Below the pieces are notes generated by a model. That model saw nothing but the letters and a program-made list of their open reading frames with translations, was not told where the DNA came from and ran no database searches. This document shows, one piece after another, positions 34,325 through 42,239 of a stretch of 64,000 bases of DNA. Within the stretch, counting starts at the first letter, position 1, and each line of letters opens with the position of its first letter. The position numbers and the translations under genes were made by a program. The DNA is from CAZAZQ01 sp964489705. Lineage in GTDB: Bacteria; Zixibacteria; MSB-5A5; GN15; FEB-12. The stretch lies in the NCBI GenBank assembly GCA_964489705.1, contig CAZAZQ010000001.1:124001-188000 (forward strand). Direction: 5' to 3'.

Positions 34325-35119
34325 ATGCTGAAGATTACCGTAGTAGCCCTGATCATTTTTGCTTTGGCTGTCCTGATGACCATGACGGGGCGTGGCGGCG
34401 GCAATTTCTACGTACTTACCCTAGTGCTCGCTGGATTGCCAATGCACGAAGCCGCGACTACCGGACAATTTGTGCTTTTCACCACGTCGGTTGCGGCGAT
34501 GGTTATTTTCAGAAAAGGCAAAACCCTGTCGATACCTCTTGCGCTCATGCTCGGCATTCTGACTGCTGGTACGGCTTTCGTCGGCGGCTTTGTGGCTCAC
34601 AGTTTCAGCGGCAGGGAATTGAAGTTGGTGTTTTCGGTTCTGTTAGCCCTTGCGGGGGGCGCCATGCTTTTCACTGCGGAGGAAACCAAGAAAAAACCAA
34701 AACAGAAGTGGGGGTACTGGAATTTGAGAACCGGCAACGAGGTTTATGTTGTCAACTTGTGGATAGCATTGCCCTTTACGATGGCTACCGGTTTTTTTTC
34801 GGGAATGGTCGGTGTTTCAGGCGGGTCATTTTTGGTTCCACTAATGGTCTTGGCATGCGGTGTTCCCATGCGTATTGCTGTGGGGACAGCATCTGCAATG
34901 GTGGCGGCAACGGCGTTCGCCGGTTTTCTGGGACATGCGTTGCATGGTAGTTTCAATCCCGCTTGGGCTATACCAATTGCGACCGTAACGATATTTGGTG
35001 GTGTGTTAGGAGGAAAAATTGCTATTAAAACGAGACCTAAATACTTAAAAACACTTTTTGCTGTCACTACTCTAATTGCAGCTTTGCTCATGATAATAAA
35101 TTCTGGTATTGGTAAATGA
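34325..35119 (+). CDS. TauE/SafE-family sulfite or organosulfonate exporter
   Basis: 264 residues with about eight hydrophobic segments. Two related halves are visible: GRGGGNFYVLTLVLAGLPMH in the first and GVSGGSFLVPLMVLACGVPM in the second, the paired glycine-rich motifs of the TauE/SafE family. It starts 5 bases after the rhodanese gene. Export of sulfite, thiosulfate or a related anion fits a sulfite-reducing organism. Confidence 0.87.
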   Translation: MLKITVVALIIFALAVLMTMTGRGGGNFYVLTLVLAGLPMHEAATTGQFVLFTTSVAAMVIFRKGKTLSIPLALMLGILTAGTAFVGGFVAHSFSGRELKLVFSVLLALAGGAMLFTAEETKKKPKQKWGYWNLRTGNEVYVVNLWIALPFTMATGFFSGMVGVSGGSFLVPLMVLACGVPMRIAVGTASAMVAATAFAGFLGHALHGSFNPAWAIPIATVTIFGGVLGGKIAIKTRPKYLKTLFAVTTLIAALLMIINSGIGK

Positions 35120-35180
35120 TTAGTGAGTTGTGTAAAGGAGGATTTGAGTTGGTTGAAAGTTTGCTGAGAGTGATAAAAAG

Positions 35181-35254
35181 CGGGGTTGACGAGACTCGAA
35201 CTCGCGGCCTCCTGCGTGACAGGCAGGCGTTCTAACCAACTGAACTACAACCCC
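35181..35254 (-). tRNA. tRNA-Asp (GTC)
   Basis: 74 bases. Acceptor stem GGGGTTG/CAACCCC, anticodon stem CCTGC/GCAGG with loop CTGTCAC (anticodon GTC), T arm with GTTCGAG, discriminator G. CCA is not encoded. Confidence 0.95.
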
Positions 35255-35319
35255 GACACAAACTCTTCGCTCGATATCAGCCCCACCGGCAGTCAACTCT
35301 CTCCAGCTCGCCCTTCAAA

Positions 35320-35393
35320 TGGGCGATACTGGATTCGAACCAGTGACCCCCTGCGTGTAAGGCAGGTGCTCTAACCAGCTGAGCTAACCGCCC
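35320..35393 (-). tRNA. tRNA-Val (TAC)
   Basis: 74 bases. Acceptor GGGCGGT/ATCGCCC, anticodon loop CTTACAC (anticodon TAC), T arm GTTCGAA, discriminator A. It lies 65 bases upstream of tRNA-Asp on the same strand and is probably co-transcribed. Confidence 0.95.
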
Positions 35394-35599
35394 ATCTTCT
35401 CGACTGCTCCAGCCCTTCTTGCATGGGTCTGATATCCAGCTTTTTCCAAAATCGACCCGCCTACGGCAGGCTCGATTTCTTGTGTCTAATAGTATAGAAA
35501 ATCGAAAAAAAAGCAAGCACTATCTCACCTCTTATAAAGCAAAATCTTACGAAAAGTTTCCCTTCCCCCTTTCCCAAGAAGTGACTGCCGGGAATTTCG

Positions 35600-37345
35600 C
35601 TAAATTTTAAGCTGTTTCGACGCCAGTTCCCGATACAGCGGCGAGCTTTCGATAAGCTCCTCATGCGTGCCCTCATCGACAATCTTCCCCTTGTCGAGGA
35701 CGATAATCCGATCGGCGTGCTGCACCGTCGACAAGCGGTGGGCAATGATAATCGCTGTTTTGTCCACGAGGATTTTCTCGAGCGACTGCTGAATCAACTG
35801 CTCGGAATTCGAATCCAATGCCGAGGTGGCTTCGTCAAGAATGAGCACACACGGGTCCTTCAAGACCGCCCGCGCCAGGCAAATCCGTTGTTTTTCTCCA
35901 CCCGACAACGTCACCCCCCGCTCTCCTACCTCGCTGTCGTAGCCTTGCGGAAGTCGGGAAATAAAGTTGTGGATATTGGCGATTTCTGCGGCACGGACAA
36001 CTTCTTCCAGCGTGGCATCGGGGTTGGAATAGGCAATGTTGTTGAAAATCGTCGTCTTGAACAACAGCGGGTCTTGATCGACCAAAGCGATAGTATCCCG
36101 CAGTGACTTTAAGGAAATTTTGCGCAGATCAACTCCGTCGAGCGTGATAGTACCTTCATCAGGATCGAAAAACCGCATGATAAGGTTTATCAAGGTCGTT
36201 TTCCCGGAACCGGAGGGACCGACAATCGCAATTTTCTCCTTGGGACGGATGGTTAGATTGAAGTCTTCCAGACGGAAGCCGTTTTTATCGTATTGAAAGG
36301 AAACATCTTTCAAGACTATCTCCCCCTTGGGCTGCTTCAAAACCACCGGTTTGGAATCTTCAACCACCGCGGGAGGAATATCGAGATATTCAAATAGGCG
36401 GTTTACCGACGCCATTGCCGCCTGCACTTCAATATGGGTTGAGGCGAGGCTTTGAATGGGCGAATACAAATAGGTCAAAAGCATGTAAAACGCAATCAGT
36501 TCCCCCAGTTTCATGCTCCCCCCCGCCACAAGAAACGTTCCCCACGCCAAGACCACTATCGGTCCCAGCATGTTGAAGAAGTTGACCAAGTTCACCGAAA
36601 GGGACGTGGTCACACTTGTTTTGATGTACAACCCGGTCAGGCGGGTGAGGATATTGTCGACGCTTTTCTTTTCCTCTTTCTCCCGCCCGAAGGCTTTGAT
36701 GATTTTGATGGAAAGGAACGCCTCTTGAAGTCTGGCGGAGAACTGGGCAATGGTCTCTTGAAGACGACGGGATATGACGTGGAGCTTCTTCCCGAAGTAG
36801 TTGGTAAGGATAATCGTCAGCGGCACCGGGATGATGGCAATCAAGGTCAAAAACCAGTTGATGTTCAACAGGTAAATGACAATGGCAATCAACATCAGAA
36901 TACTTGTGAGAAAAATCAACAACGTTGAGGTCAGTAAGTTCTGCACCCGATTGACATCGGAGAGCAACCGTGACATCATCTCTCCCACTTGGTGGGTCTG
37001 GAAAAATTTCAAGGAAAGGCGCTCCAGATGATAAAAGAGCTGGGAACGCATATTGGCGATAATGTGGGCACCGATGTACGCCGCCAGGTAATCGCGCAGC
37101 CACCCGCAAAGAACATAAGTCAAGTAAATCGCCACCAGCACCAGCCCAAAGTAGAACACCACCCGCACTTGAGGATTCTGCACCAAAGAAGGGAGCATGT
37201 CGTCAATCATATAGCGCACCGCCGCCGGCAACGCCAGTGAGAGAGCCGCCAGCACCGCCATATCGACAAACGTCAAGGCTTCCAGATGCCAGTACGGCTT
37301 GAGGTAAGTCCACAAGCGTTTAATTTTGTTGGAAACGGGGGTCAT
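35600..37345 (-). CDS. ABC exporter (MsbA-type half transporter) of the RiPP cluster
   Basis: 581 residues from ATG at 37345; a TTG start 11 codons earlier is possible. Six hydrophobic segments in the first 310 residues form the type-IV exporter core, with a conserved FQTHQVGEMMSRLLSDVNRV loop. The ATPase domain has Walker A GPSGSGKTTL, the signature LSGGEKQR and Walker B VLILDEATSALD. There is no N-terminal C39 peptidase, so it cannot cut the precursor leader itself. It overlaps the B12 radical-SAM gene by 26 bases. Export of the modified peptide is inferred from position; lipid flipping is the alternative. Confidence 0.9.
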   Translation of the reverse strand: MTPVSNKIKRLWTYLKPYWHLEALTFVDMAVLAALSLALPAAVRYMIDDMLPSLVQNPQVRVVFYFGLVLVAIYLTYVLCGWLRDYLAAYIGAHIIANMRSQLFYHLERLSLKFFQTHQVGEMMSRLLSDVNRVQNLLTSTLLIFLTSILMLIAIVIYLLNINWFLTLIAIIPVPLTIILTNYFGKKLHVISRRLQETIAQFSARLQEAFLSIKIIKAFGREKEEKKSVDNILTRLTGLYIKTSVTTSLSVNLVNFFNMLGPIVVLAWGTFLVAGGSMKLGELIAFYMLLTYLYSPIQSLASTHIEVQAAMASVNRLFEYLDIPPAVVEDSKPVVLKQPKGEIVLKDVSFQYDKNGFRLEDFNLTIRPKEKIAIVGPSGSGKTTLINLIMRFFDPDEGTITLDGVDLRKISLKSLRDTIALVDQDPLLFKTTIFNNIAYSNPDATLEEVVRAAEIANIHNFISRLPQGYDSEVGERGVTLSGGEKQRICLARAVLKDPCVLILDEATSALDSNSEQLIQQSLEKILVDKTAIIIAHRLSTVQHADRIIVLDKGKIVDEGTHEELIESSPLYRELASKQLKI

Positions 37346-38750
37346 TTCTCCAATGGAGGAAGTATTTGTAGGCGGCAAACTTAAAAGCTCGCGGCGCCAG
37401 GGTGCTCTTCAAGTGCTCGTCTCGTTCGGCAAGCATCCGTTCCCACAAATCGACGTCACTCTCATCGAAATCATGCGACGGGATAAACTTCCTACAGTTG
37501 ACGAACTGATCCTCTTTTTCATACCACCAGGTGGGGCGTAAAAATTTGCTGCCATATTTTTCTTCGTAGTATTTCTTGTTCCAATCCAACTCGCAGCCGG
37601 GGAAGTGCATGTAGCCGTTGCACGCCCACATCAGGTAGGTATTTTTTCGCTTTAGCTCCTCGTCGATGAATGCAAACGTCTCTTGCAAAGTCTTTTTCGT
37701 TTCGCCGGGATGATTGAAAATCAAATTGGCGCGATGGAGAACCCCGTAATCGGACAGCATATGACTGACTTCCCGAAAGCGCTGGAGGAACTTCTCCGGT
37801 GCCCGGGTTTTTTTCATTATCAGCAACATTTCCGGCGAGCCGCTTTCGATTCCGAACTGCACTTCCACTTTGATTTGCGCCAAGAGTTTAATGTCTTCTT
37901 CATCCAGGTACTCGGGGCGGGTTTCCACCACTACCCAGAAATCCGGCTTTTCCGCCACCAAGCGTTGCAAAAATTCTTTTCGCCAGGCAGGACGCATCCC
38001 GAAGCAGGCATCGGAGATGGCAACATTGGTATGAAATCTTTCTGCCGCACGGAAGAGTTCCCTTATCGCTTCTTCCGGAGAAAACGCCCGCCACACCCTT
38101 TCTTTCAACGGCTCCATACAAAAGGAGCAGCCGAAGGGACACCCCCGCGACAAATACAAATACAGGTTACTCACCTGGGTGGGGAAATGGCGAGCAACGA
38201 ACTCATCGATAATCGACCAGTCATAGGGGACAAACTTATCTTTCGGGAACGCCGGTGCCGGAAGCACTTCCGGCTGAGGGGGGTGGCCATGCGATAAGCG
38301 GTTCTCGGCGATATCAAGAAGCGCCAGTTCCCCTTCACCGGTGATGACGTAATCGATAGGACTATCCGGAGCGAGGAAATCGTTCGGTACTGCGGAAGGG
38401 TGGTACCCACCGACGACAATGAGTCTATCCGGGTACAATTCCCGGCTTATGCGGGCAACCGTCATGGTTGCTTGATAGGAGAGGCTCGTCCAGCAGGAAA
38501 GAGCAAGAATATCATATTCATGAGCGGAAAGATACTGGCGGACACGCCGCTCAAACCGCCGAATCTGAGTGGGAGTGTTGGGACGCCCGATGTCAATTTC
38601 AAAGTCGGCATACGCCACGGGGTACCGACGAGCCAGAAAAGACGCCAACAGCAGTTGGGACGTCTTTATCTCTACTCGCTCCATTCCCACCGGGTAGTAA
38701 AACGAGGAGGGATACGCTATGAGAAACGAAGGATGTTTTTCCTGCGTCAC
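37320..38750 (-). CDS. B12-binding-domain radical SAM enzyme
   Basis: 476 residues, starting at GTG that overlaps the previous stop (GTGA). The N-terminal cobalamin-binding-like domain (about 1-160) shows YDILALSCWTS, IVVGGYHPSAVP and ITGEGELALL. The radical-SAM core begins at Cys204, Cys208, Cys211 (CPFGCSFC). The classic DxHxxG cobalamin-ligand motif is not seen, so cobalamin would bind base-off without a histidine or the domain may be degenerate. Members methylate unactivated carbons or rearrange rings. Here the probable substrate is the cluster peptide; methylation is inference. Confidence 0.88.
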   Translation of the reverse strand: MTQEKHPSFLIAYPSSFYYPVGMERVEIKTSQLLLASFLARRYPVAYADFEIDIGRPNTPTQIRRFERRVRQYLSAHEYDILALSCWTSLSYQATMTVARISRELYPDRLIVVGGYHPSAVPNDFLAPDSPIDYVITGEGELALLDIAENRLSHGHPPQPEVLPAPAFPKDKFVPYDWSIIDEFVARHFPTQVSNLYLYLSRGCPFGCSFCMEPLKERVWRAFSPEEAIRELFRAAERFHTNVAISDACFGMRPAWRKEFLQRLVAEKPDFWVVVETRPEYLDEEDIKLLAQIKVEVQFGIESGSPEMLLIMKKTRAPEKFLQRFREVSHMLSDYGVLHRANLIFNHPGETKKTLQETFAFIDEELKRKNTYLMWACNGYMHFPGCELDWNKKYYEEKYGSKFLRPTWWYEKEDQFVNCRKFIPSHDFDESDVDLWERMLAERDEHLKSTLAPRAFKFAAYKYFLHWRNDPRFQQN

Positions 38751-39859
38751 ACAGCCTTTCCCTTTTCCTTCACCGGTTCTTCAAACCGCTTTAACAAATC
38801 GACAATCCACTCGTTGTCTTGGCAGGTTATCCCTTGCTTTTGCTCAATTTGGTACATGCAGTACGGGTTGTTGGCGCGACAACCGGTCGCCGAAACAGAG
38901 GTCGTCGTGCATCCGCCGCGACACAAGGGAAGATATTTGCACTCCCGGCAGAAGCCTTCCGCCGTCTCTCGGGTGAATTTGCGGTTGTAGGCAAAGCCGT
39001 CGGGGTTATTCCAAATTTCCGTGAACGAAGAATCCCGAATGTTTCCCTCGACGAATTGCTCCTGCATTGAGAGACATCCCTTGATGTTGCCGTTGGACTC
39101 GATGCCGACCACGCGCGTCCCGGCATAACAGCCCAAGTACGGCGCCCCATCCAAAAGCTGGGTACCTTTGCAGCCGTAGTATCCGATATTCTCGCCGACG
39201 TCAACGGTAATGGCTTTATCTTGCTTGAGTTCCAGAATCTTGTCGACCATCTTGGGGTAATTCTCAATCGTCATCACCAAGTCCGAATGCTCCTGCATCC
39301 GGCCGGTGCTGGTGGTCATCTGAATCCGCCACACCTTACAACCGGCATCGATGAGAATGTTCTTGATGTCGTCGAGTTCGTTCAGGTTGATATTGGAAAC
39401 CTGGGTCACGGCACAGAAGTTGATGTTGCGTTTATGCATCATTTTCATAGCGTCGACGACCTTCCGCCAACTGTCGTCACGCCGACGGATAAAGTTATGA
39501 GTCTTTTCCGTGCCGTCCAGACTCAACCCAACATTGTTGAAATTGACCCGCTCGAACTCATCAATGGTTTTTTCCGTTATCGCATACCCGTTCGAGATCA
39601 GGTATGATTTCGCTCCGTTTTTCTTTATCCGTTCCGCCAGCAGAGGCCAATCTTTTCGCAACAACGGCTCTCCGCCGGAAAGAGTAATCATCTCCGCACC
39701 CAAGTCGGTCAATTCGTCAATCAAGTTCAACGCCTCGTCGGTCTTCAACTCGTCCGGTCGAGCCTTCCCCGCCGAGGTGCCGCAATGCAGGCAGTTCATA
39801 TTGCAGGCAAATGTGATTTCCCATACCACCGACTGCGGATAAAACTTAAACTCACTCAT
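38747..39859 (-). CDS. Radical SAM/SPASM peptide-modifying enzyme 2
   Basis: 370 residues. Radical-SAM cluster cysteines 19, 23 and 26 (CNMNCLHC) lie near the N-terminus, with no leader-binding extension. GGEPLLRKDWPLL follows. The C-terminal SPASM region has CYAGTRVV, GCLSMQE, CRECKYLPLCRGGC and further cysteines (CRANNPYC) for auxiliary [4Fe-4S] clusters. This layout is like PqqE and NirJ-type enzymes. Its ATG overlaps the stop of the upstream SPASM gene (ATGA). Confidence 0.93.
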   Translation of the reverse strand: MSEFKFYPQSVVWEITFACNMNCLHCGTSAGKARPDELKTDEALNLIDELTDLGAEMITLSGGEPLLRKDWPLLAERIKKNGAKSYLISNGYAITEKTIDEFERVNFNNVGLSLDGTEKTHNFIRRRDDSWRKVVDAMKMMHKRNINFCAVTQVSNINLNELDDIKNILIDAGCKVWRIQMTTSTGRMQEHSDLVMTIENYPKMVDKILELKQDKAITVDVGENIGYYGCKGTQLLDGAPYLGCYAGTRVVGIESNGNIKGCLSMQEQFVEGNIRDSSFTEIWNNPDGFAYNRKFTRETAEGFCRECKYLPLCRGGCTTTSVSATGCRANNPYCMYQIEQKQGITCQDNEWIVDLLKRFEEPVKEKGKAV

Positions 39860-41229
39860 GATTGCTCCTTTACTGAAGAGGCGGCAGCCGCCGCTTGAGC
39901 AGCCGCCTGCGCTTGTTGCTGTCGTGACATCGCTATTATTTCCAACATTGGCTGCAAGTTATGCCGCCAACTTTCACACATATCCTCGGTTTTCAATCCC
40001 CTATCCGCCCGTCGCGACGGGCAGCCGCCCATGCAGATGGGCAGGATATCGCACTGCGTGCAAATTTCATCTTCAAAGGGATTGAATGCGAACAACTTCA
40101 AAAAGTTCGGATGCTGGTAGTTTATGGGGCTCAAGATATTCCCATGTGACTTTTCCCGCTCTCCGACGTGATTGTAACACCGATAAAGGTATCCTTCCGG
40201 GTCAACAAGCAACGCATTCGCATTCTGCGCCATACAGAAGGTGGTCATCGGCGAGGGGAGCTTTTGAATCGTGAACCCATTCTCCAGCAACACCCGGTAA
40301 AACTCGGTCTCTATCCGTGAAAAATCAATCGTATCGTAGCAGGCATCCGCGATGTTGGCGCACGCCGTCGTCGCCGGTTCCAATTGCCCGAAATAAATCC
40401 CGACCCGCTCTTTTAATCCGGCCGCTTTCAGTTCATCCAGCAGTTCTTGAATGATTTCCGTCGTGAACGTCTTATCGACGTTTACCCGGACGCCGACGGC
40501 AATTTTGGTCACCGCGTAGGCGATATTTTCCACGATGGCTTCGAAACTTTCTCTCCCGTTTTTCAAGGGTCTCTTTTTATTATGAATACGGGCAGGACCG
40601 TCGATAGTCACCTGCACGACAGAAACTTGCAAATCCCGAAGCCGGTCGACATTTTCCCGCGTCAAAAGGTATCCGTTGGAAATCATCGAGGAAGTATACG
40701 TAAATTTGTACTCTTCCCCCAACTCCAACATTGTCTGAGTAATATCCTCGATAATATCCATTGCCAAGAGCGGTTCTCCCCCGTACCAGCCAATATCCAC
40801 CAAGCTCAGCCCGCGTGCTTGCTTTTCCACATAATCAATAAGCGCTTCAATCACGGCTGCAGACATCCGCCCTCGTTTGTTTTCCTCATAGCAATACTCA
40901 CACGCCATATTACACGCCAAGGTGGGCGCCAATACCAACCCCAGCCGGGTTTGGTCGTAGCGGGTCATGTTGTGTCTGAATTTCAACGACTCAAATTCGT
41001 CCTCATCATCTCCATACACGAACCGGCCGTACTGAAGCTGCTGGAGGAGTTCTTGTTCTTCTGAAGTCAATTCTGGAGCGGAGGAATGGGATAATTTTTC
41101 CACGAGACGATTATATACCTCATAATTTTCCCCCGTCATCACCGCCACGGCTCCGGAGTGAGCGTTATAAGCAATATAGTTTCCGTCTCTCCAGGGCTGA
41201 AAATGATTATATCGCGAAATCTTGGGCAT
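39856..41229 (-). CDS. Radical SAM/SPASM peptide-modifying enzyme 1 (thioether-forming type)
   Basis: 457 residues. The first 95 residues form an N-terminal domain typical of sactipeptide and ranthipeptide maturases and could bind the precursor leader. The radical-SAM cluster cysteines are 106, 110 and 113 (CNMACEYC). GWYGGEPLLA follows. The SPASM part has CYNHVGERE and CTQCDILPICMGGC. The C-terminus is a low-complexity Gln/Ala stretch. It is the first enzyme gene after the two precursor peptides and the best candidate for forming bonds from their cysteines. Confidence 0.93.
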   Translation of the reverse strand: MPKISRYNHFQPWRDGNYIAYNAHSGAVAVMTGENYEVYNRLVEKLSHSSAPELTSEEQELLQQLQYGRFVYGDDEDEFESLKFRHNMTRYDQTRLGLVLAPTLACNMACEYCYEENKRGRMSAAVIEALIDYVEKQARGLSLVDIGWYGGEPLLAMDIIEDITQTMLELGEEYKFTYTSSMISNGYLLTRENVDRLRDLQVSVVQVTIDGPARIHNKKRPLKNGRESFEAIVENIAYAVTKIAVGVRVNVDKTFTTEIIQELLDELKAAGLKERVGIYFGQLEPATTACANIADACYDTIDFSRIETEFYRVLLENGFTIQKLPSPMTTFCMAQNANALLVDPEGYLYRCYNHVGEREKSHGNILSPINYQHPNFLKLFAFNPFEDEICTQCDILPICMGGCPSRRADRGLKTEDMCESWRHNLQPMLEIIAMSRQQQAQAAAQAAAAASSVKEQS

Positions 41230-41263
41230 CGTTTCTTTCCATTATCCGGTCAACTTTTCATCA

Positions 41264-41288
41264 TGGGAGGGAAGAGCATTCCCTCCCA
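41264..41288 (-). terminator. Intercistronic hairpin between precursor A and the first enzyme
   Basis: Perfect 10-bp stem TGGGAGGGAA paired with TTCCCTCCCA, 5-base loop, no T-run after it. It probably acts as a leaky attenuator or mRNA stabiliser that keeps precursor levels above enzyme levels, a frequent arrangement in peptide clusters. Confidence 0.5.
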
Positions 41289-41312
41289 CATCCACAATCA
41301 CATCACACCGAA

Positions 41313-41423
41313 TTAAATAGGATATTCCGGTGGAATGCCATAGCACGGCTTGATGCCACAATAAATGAGGCAGTCAGCCGACGCCTTGGCTGAAAGATTG
41401 TTAGGATCAACTAAGTAGGTCAT
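41313..41423 (-). CDS. RiPP precursor peptide A (36 residues, three cysteines)
   Basis: ATG at 41423 behind GGAGGG; stop TAA at 41313. The leader begins MTYLVDPNN and is followed by Ser/Ala/Lys. The core has Cys18, Cys22 and Cys27 (C-x3-C-x4-C) and a tail YGIPP at 28-32, ending EYPI. The peptide 160 bases upstream shares M-x-Y-L-[VI]-D-P, the CxxxC spacing and YGIPP. Both lie directly before two SPASM radical-SAM enzymes. Shared pattern, strong ribosome sites and context make it a genuine substrate gene despite its length. No known precursor family was recognised. Confidence 0.85.
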   Translation of the reverse strand: MTYLVDPNNLSAKASADCLIYCGIKPCYGIPPEYPI

Positions 41424-41465
41424 ACGATCCCTCCATCTTTAAGGTGAATGACTTACTCTTATGAG

Positions 41466-41506
41466 ACTTGAGGATGAAGATTTCCACTTCATCCTCAAGT
41501 TTTTTC
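41466..41506. terminator. Strong hairpin between the two precursor genes
   Basis: Perfect 14-bp stem (ACTTGAGGATGAAG mirrored by CTTCATCCTCAAGT), 7-base loop, six T on the plus-strand side. On the minus strand, the direction of the cluster, the run lies before the stem, so it is a stabilising or attenuating hairpin rather than a classic terminator. Confidence 0.55.
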
Positions 41507-41582
41507 CGTAAGTAACGTTCGACAGCCGTAATACTGACGTGGTATTACGCCCCTCGTCACAACTTACTTTCTACTTTTCCGA

Positions 41583-41699
41583 TCAATCTGGCGGAATGCC
41601 ATACAGAGGTTTCGGCATGTCATATAACGGACACTTCAGAAAGCAGAAGGTCTGACATTCAGACGGAGTCGTTTCCTTCGGATCAATCAAATAAATCAT
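41583..41699 (-). CDS. RiPP precursor peptide B (38 residues, three cysteines)
   Basis: ATG at 41699 behind GGAGGGACGAA; stop TGA at 41583. It starts MIYLIDPKE; the core has Cys15, Cys19 and Cys23 (CQTFC, then LKC), then a proline/tyrosine stretch (PLYDMPK) and the same tail PLYGIPP, ending with Asp38. Compared with precursor A, leader start, CxxxC and YGIPP are kept, while the spacing between the third cysteine and YGIPP differs by about nine residues. That fits two different products processed by one enzyme set. Confidence 0.85.
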   Translation of the reverse strand: MIYLIDPKETTPSECQTFCFLKCPLYDMPKPLYGIPPD

Positions 41700-42239
41700 T
41701 TCGTCCCTCCATGGGTTACATTTTTTGACTTAAAGCACACAGCTTCGAGCATTCCCCCATAGCCTTTTCAAGCCGTGCCCATCTTGAAGCCCTCCCTTAA
41801 AAGCATATGTGGGGTAAACGTATTTTTTCCTCAGCTCTCACCTCCTTTGAACACAACAAGGAATTGCAGATGTTCTTCCTTCCCTCTTCCTTTATATAAG
41901 AAGGGCTTCCTTCCGATTTCTAATAAGAGTATTTTTTCTGCTTAAAGATACACAAATTATACGAATGAACTTTGATAAATTTCCGAGTATCGGTGGACAC
42001 TCTGAGACTTTGTCACCTCCTCACTTTCACGCAGGGAGCACCTCTCCGACTTTACGTTAAAACAAAGGTAACAAAAATGACGATTCCTGTCAAGCCCCTT
42101 TTGAGAAGGTTATTTTCACATATTAAGGAGAGAAGAAGTTCGCATTCCACGTGCGAAGGGAGAAGAAGAGTCTCCTCTCCCTTCGCATGCGGCTCGCATC
42201 GCAATCACACGGTTCTCCCATGAAGGGGAGCCAACCGTT
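41700..42239. other. Upstream region of the RiPP cluster
   Basis: No gene longer than about 35 codons is supported. A near-perfect ribosome site (AAAGGAGGTGA, about 41839-41849, minus) precedes a 34-codon frame opening with CTG (41834-41730); its start codon is unusual and its sequence unlike A and B. A 14-codon frame with CxxxC (41760-41716) has only a weak site. A TATAAT box at 41961-41956 (minus) lacks a good -35. An 83-codon plus-strand frame has no family features. Confidence 0.45.
42152..42187 (-). terminator. Hairpin after the tonB operon
   Basis: 12-bp stem TGCGAAGGGAGA paired with TCTCCCTTCGCA around a 12-base loop, about 55 bases past the last tonB stop. There is no strong T-run, so termination is plausible but not certain. 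Confidence 0.5.

Noticed and set aside
41466..41506. Plus-strand rho-independent terminator
   Set aside because: No plus-strand gene ends nearby; better read as an intramessage hairpin of the minus-strand peptide cluster.
41972..42223. 83-codon plus-strand frame before the tonB genes
   Set aside because: No ribosome site, overlaps the hairpin after tonB, no motif; unlikely coding.
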